Part shown: positions 42,407-54,109 of the stretch, piece by piece
Layout of the letters: the number at the start of each line of letters is the position of its first letter
Numbering within the stretch: position 1 is the stretch's first letter
DNA from: Patella vulgata
Lineage: Eukaryota > Mollusca > Gastropoda > Patellidae
Length of the DNA: 64,000 bases
Reading direction: 5' to 3'
Assembly: GCF_932274485.2 (NCBI RefSeq)
Contig: NC_065880.2
Location: 76,875,730-76,939,729, forward strand
The notes under the pieces: generated by a model
Database searches by the model: none
Told to the model about the DNA's origin: nothing
What the model saw: the letters and a program-made list of their open reading frames with translations, nothing else
Program-made: the position numbers and the translations under genes

Positions 42407-42829
42407 CAGCAATCTACATGAAGATCTGACCGGTTGTAGTGGGAGGTCCCCTCAGCGGCCTTTGACCCTATGACGTCAGTCATTTGATAAACCAATCAGC
42501 ATTGATGTTTCTAGTGGGATACCCGTAGTTCCGTGCACCACACACAAATAACTCGCAGCAACAGACCATTTCACTGACTAGTCTCTCATATCAACCAGAA
42601 CGCGGGTTAAATAACAACTCTTCGAGATCCTAGTGTGATCAAGTCAAGAAAAACGAGATGTTGAACTATAAAAAACAAAACGAAATAGGATCTGTCTTTT
42701 AGTTAGACTGCCCCCACAGCTCATTTGAGAATAATGTAATACAGATATAGTTCTTTATTTTAAGACAATTAACATGAATAACAAATGAACACAATAAAAT
42801 ATAAATACACCATCGTTTATAACAATAAC
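42407..42829. other. No feature recognised
   Basis: Contains GACGTCAGTCATTTG at 42471 (CRE-like core TGACGTCA), but there is no gene nearby to give it meaning. Confidence 0.4.
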
Positions 42830-44055
42830 AGAAACACCATTTATATTGATACAAACAATCGATTAGTCCGATATTCCTCTCAAAATAAATAAATACAAAT
42901 ATAATTTTTTTTTTTAAATCGCGGTTCGTTCAAGATGCATTATGTAAGATTTAGATAAAAAAAAACAGCTGGTCTTTCTCGCCATGATAGTTGTAAGATA
43001 TACAATGGGAAATGAATAGATTGAAAATTTCATTCAAATTATTTTATTCTGAACAAAGTTATGAATGTTTGAAATTTTGACAATAATAGGTTATCATCGA
43101 TAGTTATTGCTACGCTATCTCGATTTTCTATTTTTTGGGGTTTTTTTTTGTTTGGCGCTGATAGTTTAATCCAATTAATATCCAAGCCCTTAGTTGTCCT
43201 AGAGACTTGATTATTGGCTTATCAGGTGAATACATGTTTTAATAATAATTTAAATATGATTTGAAACAAAAAAATAGAAAAAAATAAACAATAAAAATTA
43301 CTTTAAATAAGCAAGCAGATTTAGCTCTTACATAACGCACTTTTAATAATATATATGTACCTATTCAAGAGCAAGTTAATTAGAATGTTAAAATAAGTTT
43401 TTATAAAATCTGTTTTCTTAAAGTCAAATATCATTCATTTTTTAGTAGTGTCAAAAGAATCACTATTGATCTTGATACCGAACAATCGATTGGTTCGATA
43501 AAAAGAAACATCAATTTTTCCTCTAAAAATAAATAAATAAAAATAGAAATTAAAAAAATCGTGATTCGTTAAAGATGCATTATGTAAGATTTAGATAAAG
43601 AACTGGTCGTTCTCGCTATGATAGTTTCCAAATAGACCATGAAAAATGAAGAGATTGAAAATTTCATTCAAATTACTTTATTCTGAGCAAAGTTATGAAT
43701 GTTTAAAATTTTGACAAGAATTGCGTATCATCGATTGTCAGTGCTACGCTAGGTCTCGGCTTGCCATTTTTGGTTTGGCGCTCATAGTTTAATTCAATTA
43801 ATATTCAAGCCCTCCGATGTTCTGAAAAGTTGATTATTCATGGGCTTATCGGGTGATTACATGTCCTAATAATAATAATTTAAATAAGATTTGATGCAAG
43901 CAGATTATTCTCTTATATAATGCACTCTTAATAATACATGTATATAAGTACCTATTCAAGTGCATGTTAATTAAAGTATCTAAAATAAGTTTCTATAATA
44001 TCTGTTTTCTTAAAGACAAATATCATTCATTGTTTGAAGAATTTCAAAAGAACAT
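42830..44055 (+). repeat. About 627-bp tandem duplication downstream of the receptor
   Basis: Unit 1 (42830-43458) and unit 2 (43459-44055) share AACAATCGATTAGT/GGT, ATGCATTATGTAAGATTTAG, GAAAATTTCATTCAAATTA, GCTACGCTA, TTTGGCGCT(G/C)ATAGTTTAAT, CCTATTCAAG and TCTGTTTTCTTAAAG. The starts (42854 and 43481) are 627 bases apart. There are many small indels, so it is not recent. A further partial piece (CAAATATCATTAGTGATTTTC, 44140-44190) follows. Confidence 0.88.
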
Positions 44056-44409
44056 TTGTAGCCAGAAAAAAAAACACATAAAGCAGATTTGGCTATTACT
44101 TTATGCATCATTATAGTGTGGATAATAACTTTCAATAAGTCAAATATCATTAGTGATTTTCTTTTTTGAAGAATTTTAAAAGAAAACAAAAAAAACCCAT
44201 CGAACATCGATGAAATACGATTCGTTATTTCTCGATCGCATATGTCAGTCATTATACGATTGTGAAACTTTGTTATATAAAATAAGAATTGTCTGTGCGG
44301 GAAACTTCTGAACACTCGCCAACGATTCTGGTGGTCCATTTCTCAACTCTGTAAATTATACAACCATATGAGCTCACATAATATAACATCGTATGTAAAA
44401 ATAAGCACT

Positions 44410-44415
44410 TTTATT
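44410..44415 (-). promoter_or_regulatory. Candidate poly(A) signal of the receptor gene
   Basis: AATAAA on the minus strand, 143 bases after the receptor stop codon. This is the first canonical hexamer downstream that I noticed. In AT-rich DNA a chance hit is quite possible. Confidence 0.4.
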
Positions 44416-44557
44416 AGATTTTCTAAACATCACGTTTAGTTCATGGGTTACTTTAACGTATTTAACCATATGTTTCTTTTCATTTCGATCTAGACAACAC
44501 TAACCAATGTTTGGCCTTTACCATCTCAAGTAACTCAAGGCAATTTGTTTGCAAGAA

Positions 44558-44983
44558 CTAAGTTTTAGATCTTTCACGGTCCGTCTGTCGTCCATTCAAC
44601 GGACAACAATGGGAATTATTGGAAAACACAGTCCTTGTACAGAATTTGCTTTTGTACCCCGGCGAGGAAACAGTGGTCATATAAGTATCCTGGCGTTGCA
44701 TTAACCGCTGAGGGTCGGCCTCATCTGGGGTTTTCATTAAACCAAAGCTTAAGCAACTTAATACTCGAAGAAATCCAAACCGGAACTTGGAGTTCATCCA
44801 ACAATACACAAACGGATTGTACATGCAGTTACTCATAGCTAGCCAATGAAACACCATCCATACAATATTCATGTGGTTTTCGTCATAGATACCGGGGTTG
44901 ACAGCACCGATGATAGTGATAATATGAAGTGGTAGCCAACACACTGCGTATATTATAACTACGATGATCATCATTTTTGTTAT
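44558..44983 (-). CDS. Neuropeptide GPCR, coding exon 2 (TM6, TM7, C-terminal tail)
   Basis: Second and last coding exon of the receptor begun at 57014; residues 247-387 of the joined protein. The acceptor TATTTTTATCTTTCAG ends at 44984, and the exon opens in phase 0 with ITKMMIIVVIIYAVCWLPL. This gives KRK|ITKMM at the end of intracellular loop 3, as expected just before TM6. CWLP (261-264) is the class A toggle motif. TM7 ends in SNCMYNPFVYCWMNSKFR, where NPFVY (302-306) takes the NPxxY position, followed by helix 8 and C-terminal cysteines that could be palmitoylated. The tail is about 75 residues and rich in Ser/Thr. The stop is TGA/TAG-type at 44558-44560. The frame is also open 8 codons upstream of the acceptor, through the pyrimidine tract, which is not coding. 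Confidence 0.93.
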   Translation of the reverse strand: MTKMMIIVVIIYAVCWLPLHIITIIGAVNPGIYDENHMNIVWMVFHWLAMSNCMYNPFVYCWMNSKFRFGFLRVLSCLSFGLMKTPDEADPQRLMQRQDTYMTTVSSPGYKSKFCTRTVFSNNSHCCPLNGRQTDRERSKT

Positions 44984-45357
44984 CTGAAAGATAAAAATAT
45001 ACAACATGTCTCATTACTAGTATCTATATAGAATCAGACATAAGAAGGGGGTGGGTTTGGGGGATAGAGGGTAGCCGGGTCCGACCACGAAGAGTCAAGG
45101 TCCGACCCCAGGCATCATATCTTTGCACGAAAATGGCCGAAGGTACAAAATGTAGAAGAATAGTTCTATCAAGACCATACAATAATAAAAAGTAAAGCAA
45201 AACAACACCAGATTAGAGCAATAGTAATCACTTGTTTTGCTGAAAATCTTTTTAGACCAGTGCTTGGTGAAAATAATGGGAAACAAAACCCATGATAAAT
45301 GGACTTTCGGTTGGTATCAAATATGTCACATAATAAGGACATTGGTAAAAAAAAAAT

Positions 45358-45700
45358 ACATAGTAACACCCTCAATCTTACAAGCGCAAGAAACCGAACC
45401 AAACTGAGTTGATTTAAACTGAGCTAATTAATAACTTTAGGTTTTCCGCTAAATATAGAAAATGACGTTAAAATTCCATACGTAATACCTCGAACCTCAA
45501 ACGCAAGAAACCTAACTAAGCTAACTTGTTATAAATTGTTATAATTAAACAATAAACACATATGGACAATAACGGTAAAAATAGATACGTAAAACCTCAC
45601 ACATAAGTAATCGAACTAAACTGAGTTAATTTAAATCGGTGTAATTAAATAATAATTTAATGTTTCCAGCTAAATATAGAAAATAACTGTAATGATAATA
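45358..45700 (-). repeat. About 100-117-bp imperfect tandem repeat, three units
   Basis: CAAGAAACCGAACCAAACTG (45387), CAAGAAACCTAACTAAGC (45504) and TAAGTAATCGAACTAAACTG (about 45604), each followed by a TTTAA...TAATTA block and GCTAAATATAGAAAAT. It lies in the receptor intron. Confidence 0.75.
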
Positions 45701-46122
45701 ATATTTGCACATACAATTAGTTTGTGTGTAGGAACTGCTGTTAAATCAGACGTAAATTGCAATACGATCATTAGCTGCTAAATACAAAATAAAACAGCAT
45801 GTGGCTTCAAATTAGACGTCTTGGATAAATTGCCGATGAGAAATGGTGTGGAGATTGAGAAAACTAATTCAATCTGTTAAGTCTCTCCACCTGCATACCT
45901 AATAATCATAGTACTAATACATGTTGAGTGTAACCCGGACTCACCAGGGAATTTTGATAGCGATTTGATGGATTATTACTGAACAATTTCTTCATTATAC
46001 ACATATCTAATAGAGATAAACACGATCGTCCAGCACCATTCCTCCTCTAATAGACTGGAGACGTAACATTGATTGGTCTGATCCTAGAGATCCTTCTCAA
46101 CATCATTTAACCATTAATTCCA

Positions 46123-46388
46123 GCTATTATTACTTATGTCCTATTAAGTCATAGAAGATTTTGAAGTTGTACAGATTAAACCGACCCGCCATGCTCTTTT
46201 TGAAGATTTGTCTTTAAAAATGTCTGGAACAGTCCAACACATTATTATTGGTAAACCTATTATTACTTAAAAGTCATAGAAGGTTTTTGAGTTGTACAGA
46301 TTAAACCGACCTACCATGCTCTTCTCGGAGATTGCCTTTAGAAATGTCTGGACCGGTCCAACACGTTATTATTGATAAACCTGACTGT
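46123..46388 (+). repeat. 125-bp tandem duplication
   Basis: AAGTCATAGAAG, GAGTTGTACAGATTAAACCG, CATGCTCTT, AATGTCTGGA(A/C)C and GTCCAACAC(A/G)TTATTATTG repeat at 125-base spacing. By eye it is well over 85% identical. Confidence 0.9.
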
Positions 46389-46605
46389 TATCGCCGACTA
46401 GACTTTACAAGTTAAAAGCACGTCGTTATGTTTGATTTATAAATAATAGGAATCTACTCTTTGAAATCTTGTCATGGGAAAGGTGCCAATCATTCTTGTA
46501 GATATTTGTAGTAGTGTGTAGTTACAGTCAGAAATTACGGGGGTCCATATAGAAAATATAAGAAATTTCTCGAGAGTCATCTAAGTAGAATTCATTCTTG
46601 GCTAA

Positions 46606-46861
46606 AGGAGAGAGAGAGAGAGGGAGAGAGAGAGATTGGGTTTAACGTTCACTCGACACAAACTACATGTATGTAATTTCGGGACTAGCGCATGGTACAA
46701 TTTTATTTCAAAAATTCGCTTTCGCTTAGAGTTTATTTGCAATGGCAACACGCTGAACAGGCGAACCCATTCCCTGCCATGTACATGCTTGTGATCAAAA
46801 CTCATTGACAGACCATATAGTCTAATGCGCACGTATCAGACCACTCAATCACCCACCCGCC
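46606..46861 (-). repeat. SINE-V, full span, diverged
   Basis: GA tract, TTGGGTTTAACGTTCACTCG, GCTTTCGCTTAGAGTTT, then a shortened centre (CTGAACAGGCGAACCC) and a worn head (CAGACCACTCAATCACCC). It lies in the receptor intron. Confidence 0.83.
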
Positions 46862-47237
46862 TATTTATTCCTGGATTAGGGAAAAATAAACTCCCCGTTG
46901 TCATGCCTTCACGAACAAGACACAGACACAAGCGAAGCAACAAAACAACAATATCACATTCTAATCTCTTTTTTCAAAACTTTAAATACTTATTAAACTG
47001 GAAGTGATCGATCGAGTTCGTCGAAGGCATGTTTATTACTGTCTATAAGAGTTACCTCTACGTAACTTCAATCATATTGTTATGAATTAAACTGAAACTA
47101 AGCACGAGATTTTAAAGTTATAATGATAATTTGTTATGAGCTTGCGACTAAGAGTATTATTCTAGTAACCATGGGGTATTCAAAATATCACAAGTTTATT
47201 GTTTTCCTGACAAAGTAAGATATTTACCCCCCCCCCC

Positions 47238-48445
47238 CCATGCGTCATTTAAACCCAATAAAATCACTTGCACACTACACTATTGTAAAAGATGAATTCC
47301 TAATGGAAATATCAGTGCAAGAAATGTTTCATTTCCGTTCAGTATTCAAAAACTTATGTGGAATTGAAATTTCATCGATGTATGCTGCTTGCTATGCAAT
47401 AAGCCGGTCGCCATTTTGTTGTCCGCGAAAATGAATTGATGGGCCTTTTTAAATCCAATGGAATCCAAGTCGGGACATTACCTAGCGTTGGTAGTTTAAT
47501 TTGTTTTTTAAATTAAATGTTAAATAATTATTATTATTATTATTATTATTGTTCGATTTATATAGCGCTTCATTACACGTGAAGTGTTTCTAAGCGCATA
47601 TCACAAACATATACTTCAAACACACAGAAACAATCAAAATCAGGAGAACATAATTAAACACAGCTGCCTGTTAGGCGCTATTATTCAAAGGTTTATATCC
47701 AACAAATCAACCGGCTGATCTCAATATTGAACTCAGTCGAGGTATTACCTGATGAACACCTACACCAAGTAGAGTTCAAAAATAAAAACGAAGTTTAAAA
47801 GAATCAACTTCATTAACAAAAATTAAACAATCAAAAACTAAACAGATAAATCAAATTCAAACGAAACAAATAAAACAAAGAAAATGAAAAGAGCAGTTCG
47901 TTACCATTCTACATTAACAAAATAAAGGAAATCAACTTGTGAAAATTTTTTCAAAAAATAAGAGCAAAGTAACACTAATGTTAATAATTATCAAAAGGAA
48001 CCAAGATCTTAATGATAAAAACATATATTTAAAGTTTCATCCAAATTGGATAAAAACTGTGGTCTCTAGAGGGTCCACAACCTTGATATACCATATCTAT
48101 CTATTTCTTAATTAATTACAGGTATGTAAATTATTGTACCGGTAACCTAAATTTTATGAATATTGTTGTGATGTTATGACGATGTGCAATGCATATTGAT
48201 ATTGTGTTTACCTGTTTAAGATGAGTCAATAAAAATCTGTTCTTAAATATTTAGCACCCATGCCATTTAATTGGACGTACGGTATCCGAGACTTTGTTTA
48301 ATATTATCATAGCAATCCAATAGTACATGTACCTATGCCTATTTAAAGATACATTCCTCAATCAAGTACATATTAATGTGGATTAAACCGTGTAGGAATC
48401 TGATATTTTAGCGAAAATGCTAATGGCGCATCGTTACTTTATCTA
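47238..48445 (+). repeat. Dispersed repeat R3, copy 3, split by about 830 bp
   Basis: 47238-47515 (CATGCGTCATTTAAACCC to TTTAATTTGTTTTTTAAATT) and 48345-48445 (CAAGTACATATTAATGTGG, GATTAAACCGTGTAGG) are the two parts. The insert 47516-48344 begins with a (TTA)n tract and TTTATATAGCGCTTC...GTTTCTAAGCGC, a motif common at 3' ends of invertebrate retroposons in reverse. It includes an R4-like piece (TTTCATCCAAATTGG, 48036). Confidence 0.7.
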
Positions 48446-49456
48446 GTACTTGGATATCACAGTATAGTTTTTGGACAAATTAGATATTAAACTAGCATTT
48501 GAATTGTATTGAGAATTACATCGCAAGACACATTAGATATTCAAGTACTATTTAAAATCCAGTTTATCCATTAATCAAATTTGACCACGTGGACATTCAG
48601 CAAATCCTACGATCTATTAATGATACATTTTCTTAATTCTGTGACAAAAAAACAAAGAAACGAACATAATTTGGTTAAGTATTTTTGGAATGTAAATTTA
48701 TTTCTAGCAAGAAGGATATTATTTTTAAATCATTTGTTTACATAGATCTTATAAAAGAAAAGATATACACCAAAACAATTCGTCGAATGGTTAACCGGAA
48801 ATATAGTTCCAGCTTACATAATATGTCGTTATTTTACAAAACAGGAACCTTTACATTAATAAGCCATGCAAATAACCAGAAGTGTCCTCTGGTAAATCGG
48901 CGAAGGCTCATGTGAATGAAACTTGATTGCTGCATTTGTAAAATAAATTTCAAAATGTGATATTTATATAAATAAAATCAAAGATGCGTAGATGTTTGTT
49001 CGCCAATCAAGCTTCGTCGACGCGATCCAACCCCGTGAGGCGACCACTGTGGCACGCTTAGGACAGATTCCACAAGTCAAAACCTACATTTTCGGAAAGC
49101 CGCGAATAGTATTTGTTTAATAATGCACCAAACTAGCCGTTAACAGGCAGGCGAGACACATTCTATTGGACAATTTTCTAATTAATAAAATCGTGAGAAC
49201 ATATTTAATTGCTTCTTTGAGTTGCATTTAGTAATTCAACAATAGCATACTAAAAGTTATTTATGAAATAACAATTACTGGTTTAAAAACACGACGATCC
49301 ATGTTAACAAATTTTTATTCCATAAATAGGTTTTAGTGCATATTTAATTGGTCTGTATTGCCATGCCAAAACAGATTTAGAGACTTATTTGTCGTAGTAA
49401 CAGAAAACAAGCCAACAGTGAGACTGATGTCTCCCGCGGCAATCCAAAAATAAATA

Positions 49457-49620
49457 CAGTGGACTCTGTCACATCCGACATCGTACGGGATCGTTACAAT
49501 AATTCGGATCACACAGCGTTTCGGAATACCGAGCTTTCTCCCAAACCGGAAATACTGTAACTTCGAAAACCGGAAGTATTTTTATATTGTAGCTTCGAAT
49601 CACCAGAATGTAGATGATAC
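49457..49620 (+). mobile_element. Possible pogo/Tigger-type transposon end
   Basis: CAGTGGACTCTGTCACATCC directly after TA, then CGTACGGGATCG, AATTCGGATCACACAGCG and TCGGAATACCGAG. The pattern of a CAGT(G/C)GACTCT end followed by repeated TTCGGAT words is seen at ends of pogo/Tigger elements. No matching inverted end was found, so only one end or an old relic is present. Confidence 0.35.
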
Positions 49621-50107
49621 ATATTAATTAATTAATTGCACATTTATATGTTTGAAAGGTGTCGATCAATCAAACTGATTATCTATACTTATAGTCAGGA
49701 TGGAACTCAGTCAATGTTTTGAAGTACTTAATAATCATTCTCACTTAATAAGAACCGAACGTGTCGAGTCCCAAAGCATCTGCCAATCAAATTGCATATC
49801 GATGTTTAGCCTAAGCAGAAAGTGCTCATCTTCAAACTCCATCAAGGTATTCCCCTGATACGCACCGACACTAAGTTTGAACATTCTACCTCAGTTAGAA
49901 GGAGAGCTATTATTTTTTCCCCAAAAAGTGTGACGGACAAACAGACAGACCGACTGCTTTTAATAGTTCTCTGCTGGGGATAACGATCTAGTCAAACAGC
50001 TAATTATGTGGTGTTAATATGTCTTATAATGAGGTACAGTTTGTTTTATATCGAAGACGATTACACGAGGGTCTTCACCTTTTAATCCCGCCTTCATTAG
50101 CTCTGTA

Positions 50108-50283
50108 CTCGTTTTCATTATCCGAGTCGGAACAGAACAGTAGAACGTTAAACCTCATTCAATTAAAAAATTGAAATTATCCCAGTCGGTACAGTAGATC
50201 GTTAAACCCAGAACGTTAAGCCCCATTTCAATTCAAGTCGGAGCAGAAAGTAAGACTTTAAACCCCATTATATTTAGTTTCTT
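50108..50283 (+). repeat. Cluster of SINE-A tail-only pieces
   Basis: Four tail pieces in one orientation: GTCGGAACAGAACAGTAG with ACGTTAAACCTCATT; CCCAGTCGGTACAGTAG with TCGTTAAACCC; AGAACGTTAAGCCCCATTTC; GTCGGAGCAGAAAGTAAG with CTTTAAACCCC. None extends more than about 60 bases from the 3' end. Confidence 0.8.
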
Positions 50284-50355
50284 TTAATATTTTCCACGTG
50301 TTCTATAAGTTTATGCTTATGACAATTATTGTTGCAAGTTAATTTAAAAAGGACA

Positions 50356-50600
50356 TACAAAGAAATATATGTTATAGATATGCATATTCCACACACCATA
50401 ACCAAACTTTAAATGGATTTCATAAAAAAGTCGAACAAGTTATGGATGATTAAAATATTTTCTAAAATGGACTTGCATATCACCGACAATGGCGTTGTTT
50501 GGCCAGTAGAGCGCAGATTATTACTTAAAGTGACCGACAAAGAACAATGTGTTATAGATACAAAATATACACTTCATAATTCAAAATTTAAATGATTTCT
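50356..50600 (+). repeat. Direct repeat, about 182-bp spacing
   Basis: ACAAAGAAATATATGTTATAG (50359) recurs as ACAAAGAACAATGTGTTATAG, and both continue to an AACTTTAAATGGATTTC or AATTTAAATGATTTC end followed by an A-run. Confidence 0.65.
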
Positions 50601-50738
50601 TAAAAAAAAATAAAATAAAATTTTGAGAAAAAGCGCTCGTATACAGTGTGATTTTATTTTGAAAGATTTTGATTCCATCATTAGCCCTGTGGTTTTGCAT
50701 TGAAAGTTTCAGTTTCCATCATTAGGATCATTGATTCT

Positions 50739-51294
50739 TGGGGGCCACGGTGGCTCTGTGAGTAAAAAGTTAGATCGCTAACCTGGAGATCCTGTGTTCC
50801 AAGCCGGTGGTGGCGGAGACGTTCATCAGGATTTTTCAGCATGATTTCCCCTTGTCAGTGATACAGGACGCAGGGCCTGGCAAGGGACAACGTATAGTCG
50901 TCGTACCGATGGAACGAAAACCCGAGGTCCCGTGTACATATTGACATGCACGTAACCGAACCCTGGGCAGTTGCAATTCGATATGAGAGTAGGCCATAGT
51001 GCCGCTGCCCAGGCAAAATTTCCCCCATAGCACATTACATGGCGTATACCAGTCTTCATTAGCCCAGTGGGTGCAGAAGAGTAGACCGTTAAACCCTATT
51101 TTATTTCATTTCCATTGATTTTGAAATTTATTATAAATATAGTTCAATGGCAAGCAAACCCCGTAAAAAGAAAACTATATTACGCAATCGTTCTGATTTT
51201 GGAACCGGTTTTTACTTTTCTGTTAGATGTTTTACCTCACGAATATGTGTACAACTGAGATTTGATTCCTTTCCAAATATTAGTTTTAAGAGAA
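50739..51294 (+). repeat. SINE-A, full length, plus flank, duplicated unit 1
   Basis: 50739-51110 is a complete SINE-A (head GGGGCCACGGTGGCTCTGTG). 51111-51294 (ATTTATTATAAATATAG, AAAGAAAACTATATTACG, GGAACCGGTTTTTAC, CACGAATATGTGTACA) recurs after another SINE-A at 52905-53086. CATTGATT at 50729-50736 and 51113-51120 is a weak candidate duplication. The 60-codon frame here also occurs in unit 2, but nearly all codon differences change the residue. Confidence 0.88.
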
Positions 51295-52559
51295 ATATAA
51301 TTCTCAGTTACGTGACTAAATATAAATAAATCTTATTTCATATAGACCACTGATCAATCATGTATGTTTTATAACGGAACTCAGAACTGCCTTTTTCCCC
51401 CAAAAAAAATTCTAATGAGATTAAAATTATCACAAACGACTGCAAGATCGATGTAAAGTTTATTATTCTCCAGGTAATTTTTTATATTAACCTTTCACGT
51501 TATCATAATCCTACTTTTCACAACTAATTGCAATCCGTTATTTAGAAACGCTTTGGCGCCCGTCTCCGCAATCACAATGGCGTGAACGGTATTATCAGAA
51601 GGCACCATTATAATGCTATACTTGTGTAAAAGGTCTTTCATCATGCCATACCATCTAAACCTTTTCATTTTCTAACGACTTAAAAGTGGTCGTATTAAAT
51701 AAGGCAATTTCCCCCTTATGTCCTGCAATGATGCTTCATTGATTTCTATTTCAAAGTCACTTGGAAGCAGTTATTGAGCTCTTTAAAGAGTCGAGACAAA
51801 TGGGTTGCTAAATACACAATCAGACATGAATCTGGGTTACCATGTTAAGTGCGCTCAGCTTTTAAAGAGTTGCAATTATCGACGAATATGAGCACACAAA
51901 GATGGTGTTCCACTCTTAACAGTCTACGCGAAATTTTAAAGATCTTTTCAAGAAGACTACCTTTGTGAAGTTGTTAATAACAAAGTTATGTATGGTATAT
52001 TATAAAATGACTTTAAAATAGATCAAATAGGTATATATTTTACTTAATTAAGATCAAGGCGTGCTTCCACGTGTTCAGTCTGATTCAACCAACGAAGATT
52101 ATGTGATACGTAAAGACTGAAGACGACTATATGCGGGTACGTATGTAGTTGGATTTCTGTGCTTGGCTAGATGGACTATCTCTGCCTTGTCTCGAACATA
52201 CATATGTATACGTAACGGTTAAATCCTTTAGGACATCTATAATTTGATTATGGCAGGACCATGTATTTCAATGAAAATGTGAAATATTCAAAGTAAAGTT
52301 ATATCTTTAGAAATATATATATAATTTAGGGAGAGGGGTTTTATATAGGCAGAGTCTGTTAAACAATCCCATTCAGACATCCTGAATAAAAATATTGCTT
52401 AAAAACAAATCTTTAAAATATTGCTCGTCTATACAACATGCAGATCTAATCTTACATCGTGATCACGAGTTTTAAAGTATAGATGTGGAACACCCGAAAA
52501 ATATCTTCACAAATCTCGTTTGAAATTGCTGATTTGAGAAGTTCGAAGGTCTACTTCAT

Positions 52560-53086
52560 AGTCTAACCTTCCCTTTCAAGAACGTTGCCCTGTACCATGG
52601 GTAAGGCGTTGGCTCGCTAGCCTGGAGTTCATTGGTTTGACCCCTGCATTGGCCGAGAAAGTTCACCAGGATTTTCCGACGTGGTTTCCCCTTGTCAGTT
52701 GTGCAGGACGGAAGGCTGAAGGCATGACAAGGACAGCTGTCTATTCGTTCGGATGGTACGAAAACCGAGGTCCCGTCTATGTATTGGCGTGCACGTAAAA
52801 TATCCCTTTGGCCTATAAGAGTAGGCCATAGTGCGTATTCCAATCTTCATTAGCCCAGTCGGAGCCGAAGAGTAGGGCGGGCGTTTAACCCTATTTCCAT
52901 TAATTTTGAAATTTATTATAAATAGCGTATATATATAATTTAATGGTTAATAAATCCCATAGAAAGAAAACTATATTACTTAATCTTTCTCATTTTGGAA
53001 CCGGTTTTTGCTTTTCTATGAGATGTTTTAACTCACGAATATGTGTACATCTGAGATTTGATTCATTTCCAAATATTAGTTTTATA
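52560..53086 (+). repeat. SINE-A plus flank, duplicated unit 2
   Basis: SINE-A from about 52585 (head ACCATGGGTAAGGCGTTGG) to 52905, with internal losses different from unit 1. It is then followed by the shared flank AATTTTGAAATTTATTATAA to CCAAATATTAGTTTTA. Confidence 0.88.
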
Positions 53087-53951
53087 GGCTTTCGTTTGGG
53101 TGTTAGCATCTCTTTTACCTTTAGCTTAGTGATTAACATGCAATCAACGGATCTAAATCTGTAAGAATTGTACTCTACAAGACGATTCTCCCAATGGGAG
53201 TCGATAATCTTAACTTAAAGTCTGAGAATATTTTTTGAATTCGGGACCTGAACTTCACAATGTTAACTAACAGAAGATTTTGCTTGAAGAAGAATTAATT
53301 TAACCAATCGCATACACAGAACAGACAGCTGAGTAGTTAAATATCAAGTCGTGTTTGCCGACCCATATTAGAACTGGAATCCAATAAAGAGAAATATGAA
53401 TTAACATAGATATAAAAATCGAGGGGGTATTTTCAAACAAATGCAACGTTAGCATGTTAATAAACCAAAAAAATGTTATTCCACAACTGGTTTGTTAGTG
53501 TGTTATTATTTAGTTAACTAAACGTCACCCAAAGAAGTACGGTGATAGTTTATTAAACCATTTATCGCAAACGTGAAACATGAACAAATTGCAATATATG
53601 TGTGATCAATTTAAAATTAGTAGTTTTTCCCCAAACCCTTTCCATCTTCAAGTGACATCTAGCACACGGGCTTGCTTTTATATCGCTATCTATTGTTAAA
53701 ATCTTCATCAAAATATCCGATACTGTACAAATAATATCGAGATCTTTTAAGTGACACCTCGTATTGATTCATTCAATATAAGAATCGCTAGCACCCTGTT
53801 TTCTCATTTTAATACAACCCAGTTACGGTGACTCATCGCTCCTGTCACATTCCATCAATTTACAACGTAGCAAACTCGGTCTAAATTGTGTTTCATTTAG
53901 TTGTATACTTAATCTACAAGACAATATAGAACATCTAAACTACTTTTACTA

Positions 53952-53957
<6 letters not shown>

Positions 53958-53994
<37 letters not shown>

Positions 53995-54103
53995 AGCAGA
54001 AAACCCTGCTCCTTGTCACATACAAACGGGGAATCTAAACCACGCCAGTTGACTCAAGAACAGACCCTCTGATCTAACGCACACACTTACCCTTCCTCTT
54101 TCC
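53958..54103 (-). repeat. SINE-V 5' half with GA tract
   Basis: GA tract, then directly AACCCTGCTCCTTGTCAC, GGGGAATCTAAACCACGCC and the worn head. The 3' part of the body is deleted. Confidence 0.82.
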
Positions 54104-54109
54104 CCCTAC

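Noticed and set aside
42471-42478. CRE-like TGACGTCA as a promoter element
   Set aside because: No gene start is near; similar GACGTCA words also occur inside dispersed repeat R6 (6767, 16191).
44010-44339. 109-codon minus-strand ORF downstream of the receptor
   Set aside because: It runs into the tandem duplication at 42830-44055, has no recognisable domain and is simply AT-rich sequence without stops.
45095-45402. Hydrophobic ORFs in the intron as a missing receptor exon
   Set aside because: The two flanking exons already join in phase and supply all seven helices; the hydrophobic residues come from T-rich codons.
51147-53164. Two similar small proteins (51147-51329 and 52943-53164) as a gene pair
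   Set aside because: They lie in the flank of a duplicated SINE. Almost every codon difference between them changes the residue, the opposite of purifying selection, so the open frames are by chance.
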